A DNA stretch of 64,000 bases, from the NCBI RefSeq assembly GCF_001510665.1, contig NZ_LMTI01000002.1, positions 381,753 to 445,752 of the forward strand. Reading direction: 5' to 3'. Of this stretch, positions 1-8,095 are shown piece by piece (positions within the stretch are counted from its first letter, which is position 1; each line of letters starts with the position of its first letter). Made by a program: the position numbers and the translations under genes. The notes beneath the pieces are model-generated. The model was not told where the DNA came from, did no database searches, and saw only the letters and a list, made by a program, of their open reading frames with translations. Origin of the DNA: Bacillus sp. FJAT-27445 (lineage in GTDB: Bacteria; Bacillota; Bacilli; Bacillales; Cytobacillaceae).

Positions 1-1097
1 TTCAGTTCCTTGGCAAGCTGTGCAAACGTGTTATTGCAGCTTATGGCAAAGCTATCCGAAAAACTTCGCATCCCATAGGTATGGACTGAATCAAGTTGGC
101 CGTTTATTTTTCTGCTGCAATCGAATAGCCTTGCGGGATTGTCGAGGCCATAATCGATGGCAGCGGCCGCAATGGCTGTTTTAAAAACGGAACCCATGAT
201 CTGCTCTTTTAGCATATGGTTCGCCAGCCCATCAAGTGGGCTCGCACCCTTCGTACCAGATCGCGATACAATTGCCAGGATGCTGTTTGTCGGAATATCC
301 AAGAGGACTATGCCTCCTTTTTTTATTCCGTGGCTATCTGCAAGCTGTTCGGCTTTTTTTTGGATTTCAAGGTCAATTGAACTCCGGATATTTGCTGGAT
401 AAAAAGGGCTCCTTTCTCCCGCCAATCGGATATTCGCCCCATAAAGCGGCCGGCCTTTTCCATCGACATGATAGACAAGCTTCGTACCGCCATCACCAAT
501 CAAAAATGGGTCAAAGTTTTTCTCCAGTCCCGAGATGCCAATAGCTGTCCGGGGTGAAAACTTTTGCTTCGGATAGCGTTTCGTTAATTCTTGTTCATTT
601 TCGCCAACGGCCCCAGCTAGCTGCTGAGCCACGCCATATCCCTCTGCTGCTTTTCGTTCTGCGGCAAAAACTCCCGGAATCTTCAATGCATTGATTGCCT
701 TTACTTCATCTGCGGATAAGATCCTCGGTGCAGGTGCACCAAATGCGAACGGTTCCTTTGATTCCCTTACAGCCGCATTCAGTTCCTCCGCTGATCCACC
801 TATAATTCCTGCAACTCTTGCCGCATCCCACTCCATGTTTTTCAAAAAAGGAAAAAGCATTAATACAGGGAATCTCGGACCTGCCAAAGCGAGGCCATTG
901 CGGTCAAGAATGGAACCCCTGCCATTATCCAAAGGGGCCACCTGCGTCCTTTGCCTTACACTCTCTTCAAGGAGATTGATGTGGCGTGAGGAAAAGCTTT
1001 CCGGTTCGGCCAATTGAATCTGAAAAAGCCTGCCAAGTAATAGTAAAAGACCGAGGGAATACACGAATCCCATGGCTAAAGCACGTTTCTTCCACAT
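1..1097 (-). CDS. pbpI: class B penicillin-binding protein, 3' part outside window
   Basis: Membrane-anchored peptidoglycan transpeptidase, cut by the left window edge. The ATG at 1095-1097 opens MWKKRALAMGF followed by one hydrophobic anchor segment. A SILDRNG motif typical of the PBP dimerisation domain follows near residue 58. The active-site SxxK is visible as SVFK near 1-180 bp of the window and the SxN motif as SCN at about 25-35. The third (KTG) motif would lie beyond the window. Position next to greA matches B. subtilis pbpI (yrrR), which is the basis of the symbol. The Shine-Dalgarno GAGGTG (1105-1110) lies inside the 3' arm of the greA terminator hairpin, an unusual arrangement. Function as a transpeptidase is firm; the exact paralogue is inferred from synteny. 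Confidence 0.85.
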   Translation of the reverse strand, partial: MWKKRALAMGFVYSLGLLLLLGRLFQIQLAEPESFSSRHINLLEESVRQRTQVAPLDNGRGSILDRNGLALAGPRFPVLMLFPFLKNMEWDAARVAGIIGGSAEELNAAVRESKEPFAFGAPAPRILSADEVKAINALKIPGVFAAERKAAEGYGVAQQLAGAVGENEQELTKRYPKQKFSPRTAIGISGLEKNFDPFLIGDGGTKLVYHVDGKGRPLYGANIRLAGERSPFYPANIRSSIDLEIQKKAEQLADSHGIKKGGIVLLDIPTNSILAIVSRSGTKGASPLDGLANHMLKEQIMGSVFKTAIAAAAIDYGLDNPARLFDCSRKINGQLDSVHTYGMRSFSDSFAISCNNTFAQLAKEL

Positions 1098-1107
1098 AAA
1101 AAAACAC

Positions 1108-1128
1108 CTCGTCAAAAGCTTTGACGAG
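1108..1128 (-). terminator. greA terminator hairpin overlapping the pbpI ribosome binding site
   Basis: A perfect 9-bp stem CTCGTCAAA / TTTGACGAG with a 3-nt loop, followed on the minus strand by GTG and a run of seven T. It lies 34 bp after the greA stop. The last GAG of the 3' arm is also the start of the GAGGTG ribosome binding site of the next gene. T-rich sequence on both sides makes it potentially bidirectional. Confidence 0.75.
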
Positions 1129-1161
1129 ATGCATTTTTTTCAAACATATTAAAGTGATTTA

Positions 1162-1638
1162 CTACTTAATCGAAGTGATTCTTACAGACAATTCACCGCC
1201 TGGCGTCTGTACGGAAACAACATCGCCTACTTTTTTACCTATCAGGCTTCGGGCAATCGGGGAATCATTTGAAATTTTGCCGTCGAACGGATCAGCCTCC
1301 GCACTTCCAACAATCGAATACGTTTCTTCATCCCCGTCCGGAAGCTCCACGAACGTTACGGTCCTACCGAGCGCTACAGCATCGCCGGTAATTTCGCTTT
1401 CATTGATGATTTTTGCATTCCTGATCATATTTTCAAGTGTTGTGATGCGGCCTTCTACAAATGCCTGCTCTTCCTTCGCGGAATCATACTCGGAGTTCTC
1501 GGATAAATCGCCAAAGCTCCGTGCGACTTTAATCCGCTCCACCACTTCTTTACGTTTTACGGTCTTTAGGTGTTCAAGCTCCTGAACCAATTTATCTTTT
1601 CCCGCCTGTGTCATTGGAAATACTCTTTCTGCTGCCAC
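1162..1638 (-). CDS. greA: transcription elongation factor GreA
   Basis: GreA rescues backtracked RNA polymerase by stimulating transcript cleavage through the secondary channel. The protein is 158 aa from a GTG start at 1636-1638, chosen because AAGGAG sits 8 nt upstream and the product then begins [11 protein letters not shown], matching the B. subtilis GreA N terminus and length (157 aa). The N-terminal coiled coil carries the conserved acidic tip region [13 protein letters not shown], and the C-terminal FKBP-like domain contains the SAEADP and NDSPIA stretches. An upstream in-frame extension to 1665 lacks a ribosome binding site and is rejected. Confidence 0.97.
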   Translation of the reverse strand: MAAERVFPMTQAGKDKLVQELEHLKTVKRKEVVERIKVARSFGDLSENSEYDSAKEEQAFVEGRITTLENMIRNAKIINESEITGDAVALGRTVTFVELPDGDEETYSIVGSAEADPFDGKISNDSPIARSLIGKKVGDVVSVQTPGGELSVRITSIK

Positions 1639-1748
1639 TATGTTCACTCCTTCGATTCTGTCCACTCAATGTTTTTTTCTTCCGTATGTACGGGCATACC
1701 TTGATACGTTTCTAGCGCGTCCTGTTTCAGGGCGCGCAGTGTTTTGTT

Positions 1749-1776
1749 TCTATAGAAGGAGGGCAGCCCTTTGCAA
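1749..1776 (-). promoter_or_regulatory. candidate sigma-A promoter for greA
   Basis: TTGCAA (1771-1776) and TATAGA (1749-1754) separated by 16 bp, reading toward greA. Transcription would start near 1742, about 100 bp before the GTG. Only a pattern match. The remaining udk-greA gap (1777-1915) holds an imperfect GC-rich inverted repeat but no gene. Confidence 0.4.
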
Positions 1777-1915
1777 GGCGCATTCCTCCGTTTGGCTTTG
1801 GGTAAGCGGGCTTCAATCGAACAGATAAAAAAGTTCCAACTGCATTTTCAGGTCTGCCCAACCCAGTATTCGGAAAATTTTTTCCAATTTCCTCTTCTAT
1901 TTCTATGTTATTGTT

Positions 1916-2551
1916 TCATAAAATAGACTTTTGTTCAAGAATAGTTTGAATTTTTGTTACCATCAAATCAATGGCGACATGATTATGGCCGCCTTCTGGT
2001 ATGATGACATCGGCATAGCGTTTGGATGGCTCAATGAACTGGTTGTGCATTGGCCTGACTACATTGACGTACTGGTCAACAACCGATTCAACAGTCCTTC
2101 CTCGCTCCTTAATATCCCTTTGCAGCCTTCTAAGGATGCGTATATCCGCATCTGTGTCTACAAACAGCTTAATATCCATTAGATTGCGCAAGCGCTCATC
2201 TTCCAGGATCAGGATTCCCTCAAGAATAATAACATCCTTTGGCTCAACATAGATCACTTCTTTTGATCTCGTATGAATTGCGTAATCATAGACTGGCTTT
2301 TCAATCGGTTCCCTGCTTAGGAGCATTTTTAAATGCTCTATCAACAGGTCATTATCGAAAGCGAGCGGATGGTCATAATTCGTTTTCAACCGTTCCTCGA
2401 AAGGAAGGCTGCTCTGGTCCTTGTAATAGTAATCCTGTTCGATCATCAGAATCGAGTGGCCTTTAAAGCTGTCAAAAATTGCTTTTGTAACGGATGTTTT
2501 CCCGGAGCCTGACCCGCCGGCCACCCCGATGACAACTGGTTTGCGTCCCAT
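1916..2551 (-). CDS. udk: uridine kinase
   Basis: Phosphorylates uridine and cytidine with ATP or GTP in pyrimidine salvage, in the cytoplasm. The 211-residue length equals the B. subtilis enzyme. The P-loop [12 protein letters not shown] lies at residues 9-20, followed by the conserved EQDYYYKD and YDHPLAFD segments that line the nucleoside site. It is followed upstream on the same strand by trhP2 with a 1-bp gap, so it is probably co-transcribed with the tRNA modification genes, as in B. subtilis. Confidence 0.97.
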   Translation of the reverse strand: MGRKPVVIGVAGGSGSGKTSVTKAIFDSFKGHSILMIEQDYYYKDQSSLPFEERLKTNYDHPLAFDNDLLIEHLKMLLSREPIEKPVYDYAIHTRSKEVIYVEPKDVIILEGILILEDERLRNLMDIKLFVDTDADIRILRRLQRDIKERGRTVESVVDQYVNVVRPMHNQFIEPSKRYADVIIPEGGHNHVAIDLMVTKIQTILEQKSIL

Positions 2552-2552
2552 A

Positions 2553-3821
2553 CTAGTTCTCCTTCCGCATCATGTTGTTCGGGTAGACTGGCTTGTCCAG
2601 CTGGAACTTTACGATTTGCAGAGGATGGCGGGCAGCGTCAAGCTCATTTTCGCCTTCATCCCAAATCTTTTCAATTACAGCCTTAAAGTTTTCGATTTCC
2701 GGTCCGAAAAACTCAACTTCATCGCCAGGTTTGAAAAAATTCCGCTGTTGCATGGTCACAATTTTCGTCTCTTTGTCGTAACCAAGTACAAGTCCGGCGA
2801 AATCGAATCTTGTCTTTTTGCTATGATTGCCAAACATTTGCTCTTTATACCCGGGAACGCCTTCGAAGAAAGCTGTTGCTGTTTCCCGGTTTGCGCACTT
2901 GTCGAGCTCTTCAATCCATTCCTGCCTGATGGAAAAATTGGCCGGGTCGGCACAGTAGGCATCAATCACCTTCCGATAAACACTAACGACAGTAGCGATG
3001 TAATGAATTGATTTCATCCTTCCCTCGATTTTGAGGCTGTCGATTCCAAGCTCAATCATTTTTGGGATGGATTGAAGCAAATTCAAATCCTTAGGGCTCA
3101 TTGCAAAAGGCGAATCGGCCTCATCAAAAAGAGCCGTTTCCCCGTCGCCTTCCTGCCTATACAAATCGTAATCCCAGCGGCAGGACTGGCAGCAGCCGCC
3201 CCGGTTCGAATCCCTGGCCGTCATATGATTGCTGAGTGTGCAGCGCCCGGAATAAGCAATGCACATTGCACCATGAATGAAGGTTTCGATTTCAATATCC
3301 CCTTTTTCCTTCATCTCGCGGATATCTTCGGCACTCGTTTCGCGGGCAAGCACCACCCGTTCAAGCCCCTCCTCTTTCCAAAACTGGACTGCTTTCCAGT
3401 TGGAAAGGGATTGCTGTGTGCTCAAATGCACCTCGACACCAGGTGCCACCCTGCGGCATGTTTCGATAATAAGCGGGTCAGCCACAATGATTCCGGCGAC
3501 TCCTGCCTCTTTTAGACCCATGAGGTACTCTTCAAGGCCGTCAATGTTTTCGTTATGGGCAAAGATATTCGTTGTTACATATATTTTCGCTCCATATTTT
3601 TTAGCGAATTCAACGCCTTCCTTCATTTCCTCAAAAGTGAAATTGTCGGCATTGGAACGGAGGCCATATTCCTGGCCGCCTATAAAGACAGCATCCGCTC
3701 CGTAATGGACGGCGATTTTCAGCTTCTCAAGGTTTCCGGCAGGGGCAAGCAGTTCGGGTTTTTTTACAATAACCCGCTTGCCATCAATGATTTCAGATAT
3801 TCTGTCCTTTACCGCGCTCAC
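2553..3821 (-). CDS. trhP2: U32-family tRNA hydroxylation protein TrhP2 (YrrO)
   Basis: Member of peptidase family U32 as historically named; in E. coli (TrhP) and B. subtilis (YrrN/YrrO) these proteins are required for prephenate-dependent 5-hydroxylation of wobble uridine (ho5U34). The core TIM-barrel-like domain begins [15 protein letters not shown] and carries the family signature region [16 protein letters not shown]. Cysteines in CIAYSGRC and GGCCQSC are the expected iron-sulfur ligands. AGGAGG lies 9 nt before a GTG at 3821 and only 3 nt before a TTG at 3827, so the GTG is preferred. It is about 422 aa, the B. subtilis length, and is adjacent to trhP1 and udk. Confidence 0.93.
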   Translation of the reverse strand: MSAVKDRISEIIDGKRVIVKKPELLAPAGNLEKLKIAVHYGADAVFIGGQEYGLRSNADNFTFEEMKEGVEFAKKYGAKIYVTTNIFAHNENIDGLEEYLMGLKEAGVAGIIVADPLIIETCRRVAPGVEVHLSTQQSLSNWKAVQFWKEEGLERVVLARETSAEDIREMKEKGDIEIETFIHGAMCIAYSGRCTLSNHMTARDSNRGGCCQSCRWDYDLYRQEGDGETALFDEADSPFAMSPKDLNLLQSIPKMIELGIDSLKIEGRMKSIHYIATVVSVYRKVIDAYCADPANFSIRQEWIEELDKCANRETATAFFEGVPGYKEQMFGNHSKKTRFDFAGLVLGYDKETKIVTMQQRNFFKPGDEVEFFGPEIENFKAVIEKIWDEGENELDAARHPLQIVKFQLDKPVYPNNMMRKEN

Positions 3822-3858
3822 AGCCAACTACCTCCTTTATTCAATTCTCCCCTGCATA

Positions 3859-4788
3859 TCAATAAACCGTTTCTTTAAAGAAAAATCCGGTATCCAGCTG
3901 CCTTGCGGGTGGTTGGATTTCTTCAATCCTTGCAAGGAGTTCGCCCTTGGCCTCTTCATACCTTTCCGGATCCTCAAAATAAAGGTCTATCGCTTCTCTA
4001 TATAGGCGGGTAACCTCAATAATATAGTCAGGAGACTTCATAATCCCGTCAATTTTAAACGAGTCAACTCCCGCTTCAAGCATGTCCTGCAGTTCGTCAA
4101 TCATACACATATCGTTAGGGCTCATGATATGTGTCCCATTTGAATCCTCGAAAATGGGGTATTTATTCCCCCGCTCCTTGTCATGGAGGATCATATCCTT
4201 CTCGAGGCGGCGGTTCTCAATTTCCATTTCTTTGTCCTGGTAAAGGAAATAGTTCCCTAGAAGGGAACGCTTTGATTGAAACATGCAGCTCATTCCATGG
4301 ACTTGGACTTCTATCTCGACTTCTGCGTTTTCTTTTATCTCGACAATTGCATCCATATTGATTTCTCGCGCCAGCACTGCCCTTTTGGCGCCTTTTCTGC
4401 CCCAATAGTTGCATGTATACCAGTTCGTTGCCGTCGTCTCAGTGTTCCAGTGAAGCTTCATCTCGGGAGCGGACTCACGTGCAGCAATCAATACAGCCGG
4501 ATCTCCGAAAATGACCGCATCCGCTCCTGCATCAGCGGCAAAGGCGAGGTAGTCACCCAGTTCTTCCACCTTTTCATTATGAAAGATGGCGTTCATAGAG
4601 ACATAAACCTTTTTCCCTTTGGAATGGCCGAGCCGGATGGCTTCGCGAACCTCGTCGCGGCTGAATTCACCGGCAAGCCTGAGCGCATATCTTTCTTCGC
4701 CTACTACAAATGCATCAGCACCTGCTTCTGCAAGCGGCATTATATCATGAATGCTTGTCGGTGTAACAAGCAATTCTGCTTTTTTCAT
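3859..4788 (-). CDS. trhP1: U32-family tRNA hydroxylation protein TrhP1 (YrrN)
   Basis: Paralogue of the preceding gene and its likely partner in wobble uridine hydroxylation. The 309-aa protein begins MKKAELLVTPTSIHDI and includes the diagnostic HGMSCMFQSKRSLL stretch. It has fewer cysteines than TrhP2: the GGCCQSC cluster of the longer paralogue is absent, so the two subunits are probably not equivalent. The ATG at 4788 is chosen because GGGGTG lies 6 nt upstream; this site overlaps the end of trmR, so translation is probably coupled. Confidence 0.92.
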   Translation of the reverse strand: MKKAELLVTPTSIHDIMPLAEAGADAFVVGEERYALRLAGEFSRDEVREAIRLGHSKGKKVYVSMNAIFHNEKVEELGDYLAFAADAGADAVIFGDPAVLIAARESAPEMKLHWNTETTATNWYTCNYWGRKGAKRAVLAREINMDAIVEIKENAEVEIEVQVHGMSCMFQSKRSLLGNYFLYQDKEMEIENRRLEKDMILHDKERGNKYPIFEDSNGTHIMSPNDMCMIDELQDMLEAGVDSFKIDGIMKSPDYIIEVTRLYREAIDLYFEDPERYEEAKGELLARIEEIQPPARQLDTGFFFKETVY

Positions 4789-4793
4789 TTCCT

Positions 4794-5435
4794 TCACCCC
4801 TTTTTATAGCTGATCGCTACCCCATCCCCTACAGGAAGGATGGTTGTTACATATTCTTCGAGGCTAGTAAGCCAAACATTGTAACCATGTATTTTTTCAG
4901 CAAGCTTCCCGAGCCTGCCGCTATCCGGTTCACGGCCATAGACAAGTCCTTTGAACAGCACATTGTCGGTAACCATGATACCCCCCGCCTTTAACAGTGG
5001 AGAATAGAGGGAAAAGAATTTCCTGTACTGTCCCTTCGCGGCATCTATGAAAATCGCATCATAGGGTGCTTCAGATGCCGCTTCGCCTGCGGTTTCAAGG
5101 GCATCGCCAAGAATGAGCACTACCCTTTCGGATTCGCCTGCGGCTTCCACATTGCTGCATGCAAGGCTGAATCGGTCAGAATCCCGTTCAATTGATACAA
5201 TTTTTGCTTCGGGAAGCGCCTCTGCCATCCGGAGAGCGGAATAGCCAATAGCAGTCCCAATTTCCAAGATGCGGGCAGGACGATGAATTCTTAAAATTTG
5301 AAGAAGAGCCTCCATACCGGCTGGCTCCATAATCGGGACGTGATGCTCTTTTGCATAAGCTTCCATCTCAGCGAATAGGCCATTCCGCGCAGGTATTAAG
5401 CTGTCTATATAGGTCTGCAGTTTTTCATCCAACAA
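4794..5435 (-). CDS. trmR: tRNA 5-hydroxyuridine methyltransferase TrmR (YrrM)
   Basis: SAM-dependent O-methyltransferase that in B. subtilis converts ho5U34 to mo5U34 in tRNAs. The class I fold is visible from the motif I sequence ILEIGTAIGYSALRMA, the acidic VSIERD after beta-2, and FIDAAKGQY, followed by VTDNVLFKG near the metal site of O-methyltransferase family 3. GGAG lies 9 nt before a TTG at 5435; an alternative TTG is at 5450. It is the first gene of trmR-trhP1-trhP2-udk, so hydroxylation and methylation of the same wobble base are encoded together. Confidence 0.92.
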   Translation of the reverse strand: MLDEKLQTYIDSLIPARNGLFAEMEAYAKEHHVPIMEPAGMEALLQILRIHRPARILEIGTAIGYSALRMAEALPEAKIVSIERDSDRFSLACSNVEAAGESERVVLILGDALETAGEAASEAPYDAIFIDAAKGQYRKFFSLYSPLLKAGGIMVTDNVLFKGLVYGREPDSGRLGKLAEKIHGYNVWLTSLEEYVTTILPVGDGVAISYKKG

Positions 5436-5480
5436 TGGCAACCACTCCAAAGTTTTTTTGCTTGTCCCTCTTTAAACACG

Positions 5481-5556
5481 AAAAAATAGCGTTCACAGCA
5501 AGCAGCATAACAAGTATCTAATGGCTACGCCTGCTTGCCGTAATGGACGCTATTGT
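5481..5556 (-). terminator. long two-part hairpin between mltG and trmR
   Basis: AATAGCGT (5485-5492) pairs with ACGCTATT (5547-5554), and an inner GCAAGCAG (5498-5505) pairs with CTGCTTGC (5531-5538), with a 25-nt loop. On the minus strand it ends in a T6 run, so it can terminate the mltG transcript. At about 70 nt it is long for an intrinsic terminator. The rest of 5557-5690 shows nothing else I can name. Confidence 0.6.
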
Positions 5557-5690
5557 TTATTAAAAGGGAAATCATTCCTTTTTTTCTGAAACCTATTCCG
5601 CTGAGGGTGTATTTTCCCAAACAGAATAAAACACTTGAACAATTTTAACACAAAAGGCTTAGGAAATCCATGGTTTTTCCAGCCTCTTGG

Positions 5691-6827
5691 CTACTGGCTG
5701 TTTGTAATGTACTTTGCCTTTAACCGGTTATGCTCCTGCAGAGTTTTTGAGAAGTGAACTTCCCCATCCTTCGAAGCAAGGAAGTAGAAATAGCCGGTGT
5801 CTTCCGGATTCAGCGCTGCCTCTATTGACATCTTACCAGCGTTCGCAATCGGCCCTGGAGGCAGGCCTGGATATTTATAGGTGTTGTAAGGCGAATCCAC
5901 CTCAAGATCTTTATACAGAACCCTGTCCTTATGTTTTCCGTGAGCGTACAGGACAGTCGGGTCTGTCTGCAATGGCATGCCCGCTTCAATCCTGTTATAA
6001 AAAACACTGGAAATCAAATGCCTGTCGGCTTTTTCAGTTGCTTCTTCCTCAATTAACGAAGCCATTGTCAATAATTGGTGAGGAGTGAGCTTCTTCCTCT
6101 TCATTAATTCCGAGTAAGGCCCAAGGACAGCTTTTGTTTTATCCAGCATGATAATCACAAGCTCATCGACTGTCGGCTTTTCTTTTGAAATCGGATAGGT
6201 GGCCGGGAACAAATAGCCTTCAAGCGGATATTTAACTTTATCGCCCAGGATATCATTGGTCAGCAATTCTGGATATTTAGCCATAAGGCTTTTCACAAAT
6301 TCAGGATTGTTAAGCCTTTGGAAAACCTCCTCCTGGCTTTGGCCGGTGGCCTTTGATATCAGGCCCGCAATTTCTGCCAATTGCTTCCCTTCTGGCACAG
6401 CTATCCTATACTTTTCCTTTTGGACCACCTTGCCGGTTTTCAAGCTTTTGATGATTTCAGGAATGGTCATGGAAGGTGTCATTTTATAATCCCCAGCCAT
6501 GAACCCAGATTCATTATTAAATTTTACATAGTATTTGAAAATCCTGGCGTTTTTGATAATCCCATTCTTTTCGAGTGTGTTGGCAATTCCTGATACCGAT
6601 GAACCGATGGGAATGACGATCTCTTTAACATCCTTGCTAGACGGATCGACAGGCTCAAGGGCTGACTTTACATATAGATAGCCTCCGCCGCCGATTAGGC
6701 AGACGAGTATGATGGCTGTCAGCGAAATTGAAAGGACTATCTTCCTGACAATTTTCGCCTCGCTTTGATGCTCCATCATTTTTTTGCGGATTAACTCTCT
6801 TTTTGTATTTTTCGTATCAGCAGACAT
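5691..6827 (-). CDS. mltG: endolytic murein transglycosylase MltG (YrrL)
   Basis: Cuts nascent glycan strands to set peptidoglycan chain length at the outer face of the membrane. The 378-aa protein has a cytoplasmic N-terminal tail of about 27 residues, one membrane segment (about 29-53), a LysM-like region and a C-terminal YceG catalytic domain. The catalytic glutamate lies in MASLIEEEATEK (about residues 256-267), followed by the conserved FYNRIEAGMPLQTDPTV and YKYPGLPPGPIANAG. The start has AGGAGGGG 9 nt upstream. It is transcribed alone, between two terminators. Confidence 0.95.
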   Translation of the reverse strand: MSADTKNTKRELIRKKMMEHQSEAKIVRKIVLSISLTAIILVCLIGGGGYLYVKSALEPVDPSSKDVKEIVIPIGSSVSGIANTLEKNGIIKNARIFKYYVKFNNESGFMAGDYKMTPSMTIPEIIKSLKTGKVVQKEKYRIAVPEGKQLAEIAGLISKATGQSQEEVFQRLNNPEFVKSLMAKYPELLTNDILGDKVKYPLEGYLFPATYPISKEKPTVDELVIIMLDKTKAVLGPYSELMKRKKLTPHQLLTMASLIEEEATEKADRHLISSVFYNRIEAGMPLQTDPTVLYAHGKHKDRVLYKDLEVDSPYNTYKYPGLPPGPIANAGKMSIEAALNPEDTGYFYFLASKDGEVHFSKTLQEHNRLKAKYITNSQ

Positions 6828-6995
6828 TCTGCTTTTCCCCTCCTGTTTTCGACAGGACCCGCTTATCGCTGTGGATTGGTCTCTGCATTTTGCCTATTAT
6901 ACAATATTTTAATAAAAAACTACCGTCTCCATTTCAGCATAAGTTGAATACCTTGTCAATTTAACAAAAAATGGGGCAGCGATGTCTATAAAAAT

Positions 6996-7018
6996 AGGGC
7001 CGGCTGCATGCCGGCCCT
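6996..7018 (-). terminator. terminator after the alaS-yrzL-yqgF-yrzB cluster
   Basis: Perfect 9-bp stem AGGGCCGGC / GCCGGCCCT with a 5-nt loop, followed on the minus strand by TATTTTTAT. It sits 10 bp after the DUF1292 stop. The rest of the 6828-7027 gap is AT-rich and includes TATAAT-like sequence (about 6895-6905) that could serve mltG, without a clear -35. Confidence 0.85.
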
Positions 7019-7027
7019 AACCTGTTG

Positions 7028-7330
7028 TTAATCTTCGTGGTCTTCCTGGTCGTCAAGGAAAGTATTCAGCACTTCCTCAATCAAATCCCATTCTTCTTCG
7101 GTTTCAATCGGAAGAAGGTCGCCCGCTTTCCCCTCTGCTCCTGGAACAAAGGATGAAGCATGGATTTCAATTTCTTCGTCTTCGCTGTCGTCCGCACCTG
7201 CAGCGTAATACAGGACGTACGATTTTTCAAACTCTTCCGATTCGAAAGTATAAAGAATTTCATAAAGCTGTTCGTTTCCGTTTTCGTCTACTACTACAAT
7301 CTGGTTATCACCGTGTTCCATATTTTTCAC
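7028..7330 (-). CDS. yrzB: DUF1292 family protein (YrzB-like)
   Basis: A 100-aa acidic protein of the DUF1292 family, widely conserved in Firmicutes between yqgF and mltG and of unknown biochemical function. The sequence opens with [23 protein letters not shown] and is rich in Glu and Asp throughout, ending EDQEDHED-like. It is last in the yrzL-yqgF-yrzB cluster, 3 bp after yqgF, and followed by a terminator. No catalytic motif is apparent. Confidence 0.9.
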   Translation of the reverse strand: MKNMEHGDNQIVVVDENGNEQLYEILYTFESEEFEKSYVLYYAAGADDSEDEEIEIHASSFVPGAEGKAGDLLPIETEEEWDLIEEVLNTFLDDQEDHED

Positions 7331-7333
7331 CCT

Positions 7334-7750
7334 TCACTTTTTACTATCAAGATAGCCTTGCAATATCATGACTGCAGCCATCTTATCGATGACCTTTTTT
7401 CGCTTTTTTCGGCTTACATCCGCTTCAAGCAAAACCCTTTCCGCTGCCATCGTGCTAAGCCGCTCGTCCCAAAGGACGGTTGGCAAGGAAAAGAGCCTTT
7501 CTATCTCATCCGCAAAGCGTATGCTTGCCTCTGCCCGCGGGCCAATTGTGCCATTCATGTTTTTTGGCAGGCCGATGACCACCTGATCAACGCCATACTC
7601 TTTTATTAATTGACCTAAACGCTCAAAACCAAACTCGTTTTTTTCCTCATCGATCTTAATCGTTTCCAGACCTTGCGCGGTCCATCCAAATTCATCGCTG
7701 AGGGCGACGCCGACCGTTTTTGAGCCGACATCCAATCCCAGAATCCGCAT
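7334..7750 (-). CDS. ruvX: Holliday junction resolvase-like RuvX/YqgF nuclease (YrrK)
   Basis: RNase H-fold protein of the YqgF family, implicated in pre-16S rRNA 5' processing in E. coli and annotated as a putative Holliday junction resolvase. The protein is 138 aa. Expected acidic residues are seen in [16 protein letters not shown] (Asp near residue 6) and in [13 protein letters not shown] (near 95), with [14 protein letters not shown] between. It overlaps neither neighbour but is packed with 3-bp gaps, consistent with an operon with yrzL and DUF1292. Confidence 0.95.
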   Translation of the reverse strand: MRILGLDVGSKTVGVALSDEFGWTAQGLETIKIDEEKNEFGFERLGQLIKEYGVDQVVIGLPKNMNGTIGPRAEASIRFADEIERLFSLPTVLWDERLSTMAAERVLLEADVSRKKRKKVIDKMAAVMILQGYLDSKK

Positions 7751-7753
7751 TGA

Positions 7754-8020
7754 TTAGCCTCCGCGCTTTTGCTTTAGATAAAATTTCACAAGCACCTCAA
7801 TGATTTCATCCCGCTCCAGCTTCCTGATGATGTTGCGGGCATCTTTATGGCGCGGGATATATGCAGGGTCGCCCGAGAGAAGATAGCCGACGATCTGGTT
7901 GATTGGGTTGTACCCTTTTTCCTGAAGCGCTTCGTGCACCTGGAAAAGGACTTCATCTACATCGTGTTCAAATGGCTCTTCGGGAAAATTGAATCTCATC
8001 GTCTTGTCTAATGAGCTCAT
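7754..8020 (-). CDS. yrzL: IreB-type regulatory phosphoprotein (YrzL, DUF965)
   Basis: Small 88-aa protein of the IreB family. In Enterococcus the orthologue is a substrate of the PASTA kinase IreK; a role here is inferred only from the family. It begins [13 protein letters not shown] and contains [19 protein letters not shown] and the conserved [14 protein letters not shown]. The ATG at 8020 has GAGGTG 6 nt upstream and yields the B. subtilis length; the longer reading to 8029 starts inside that ribosome binding site. Confidence 0.93.
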   Translation of the reverse strand: MSSLDKTMRFNFPEEPFEHDVDEVLFQVHEALQEKGYNPINQIVGYLLSGDPAYIPRHKDARNIIRKLERDEIIEVLVKFYLKQKRGG

Positions 8021-8095
8021 TGCATGCACCTCGCCTTTTCGTTTCCATTGAAAATAAGATGTAACATGTTTATTCTACACTAATTGCCATGATTA

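Noticed and set aside
1666-1830. Degenerate copy of the palindromic repeat near 1.7 kb
   Set aside because: Some GC-rich inverted sequence is present but the diagnostic ends (CGCTTTCCG and CCAATCAAC) are missing.
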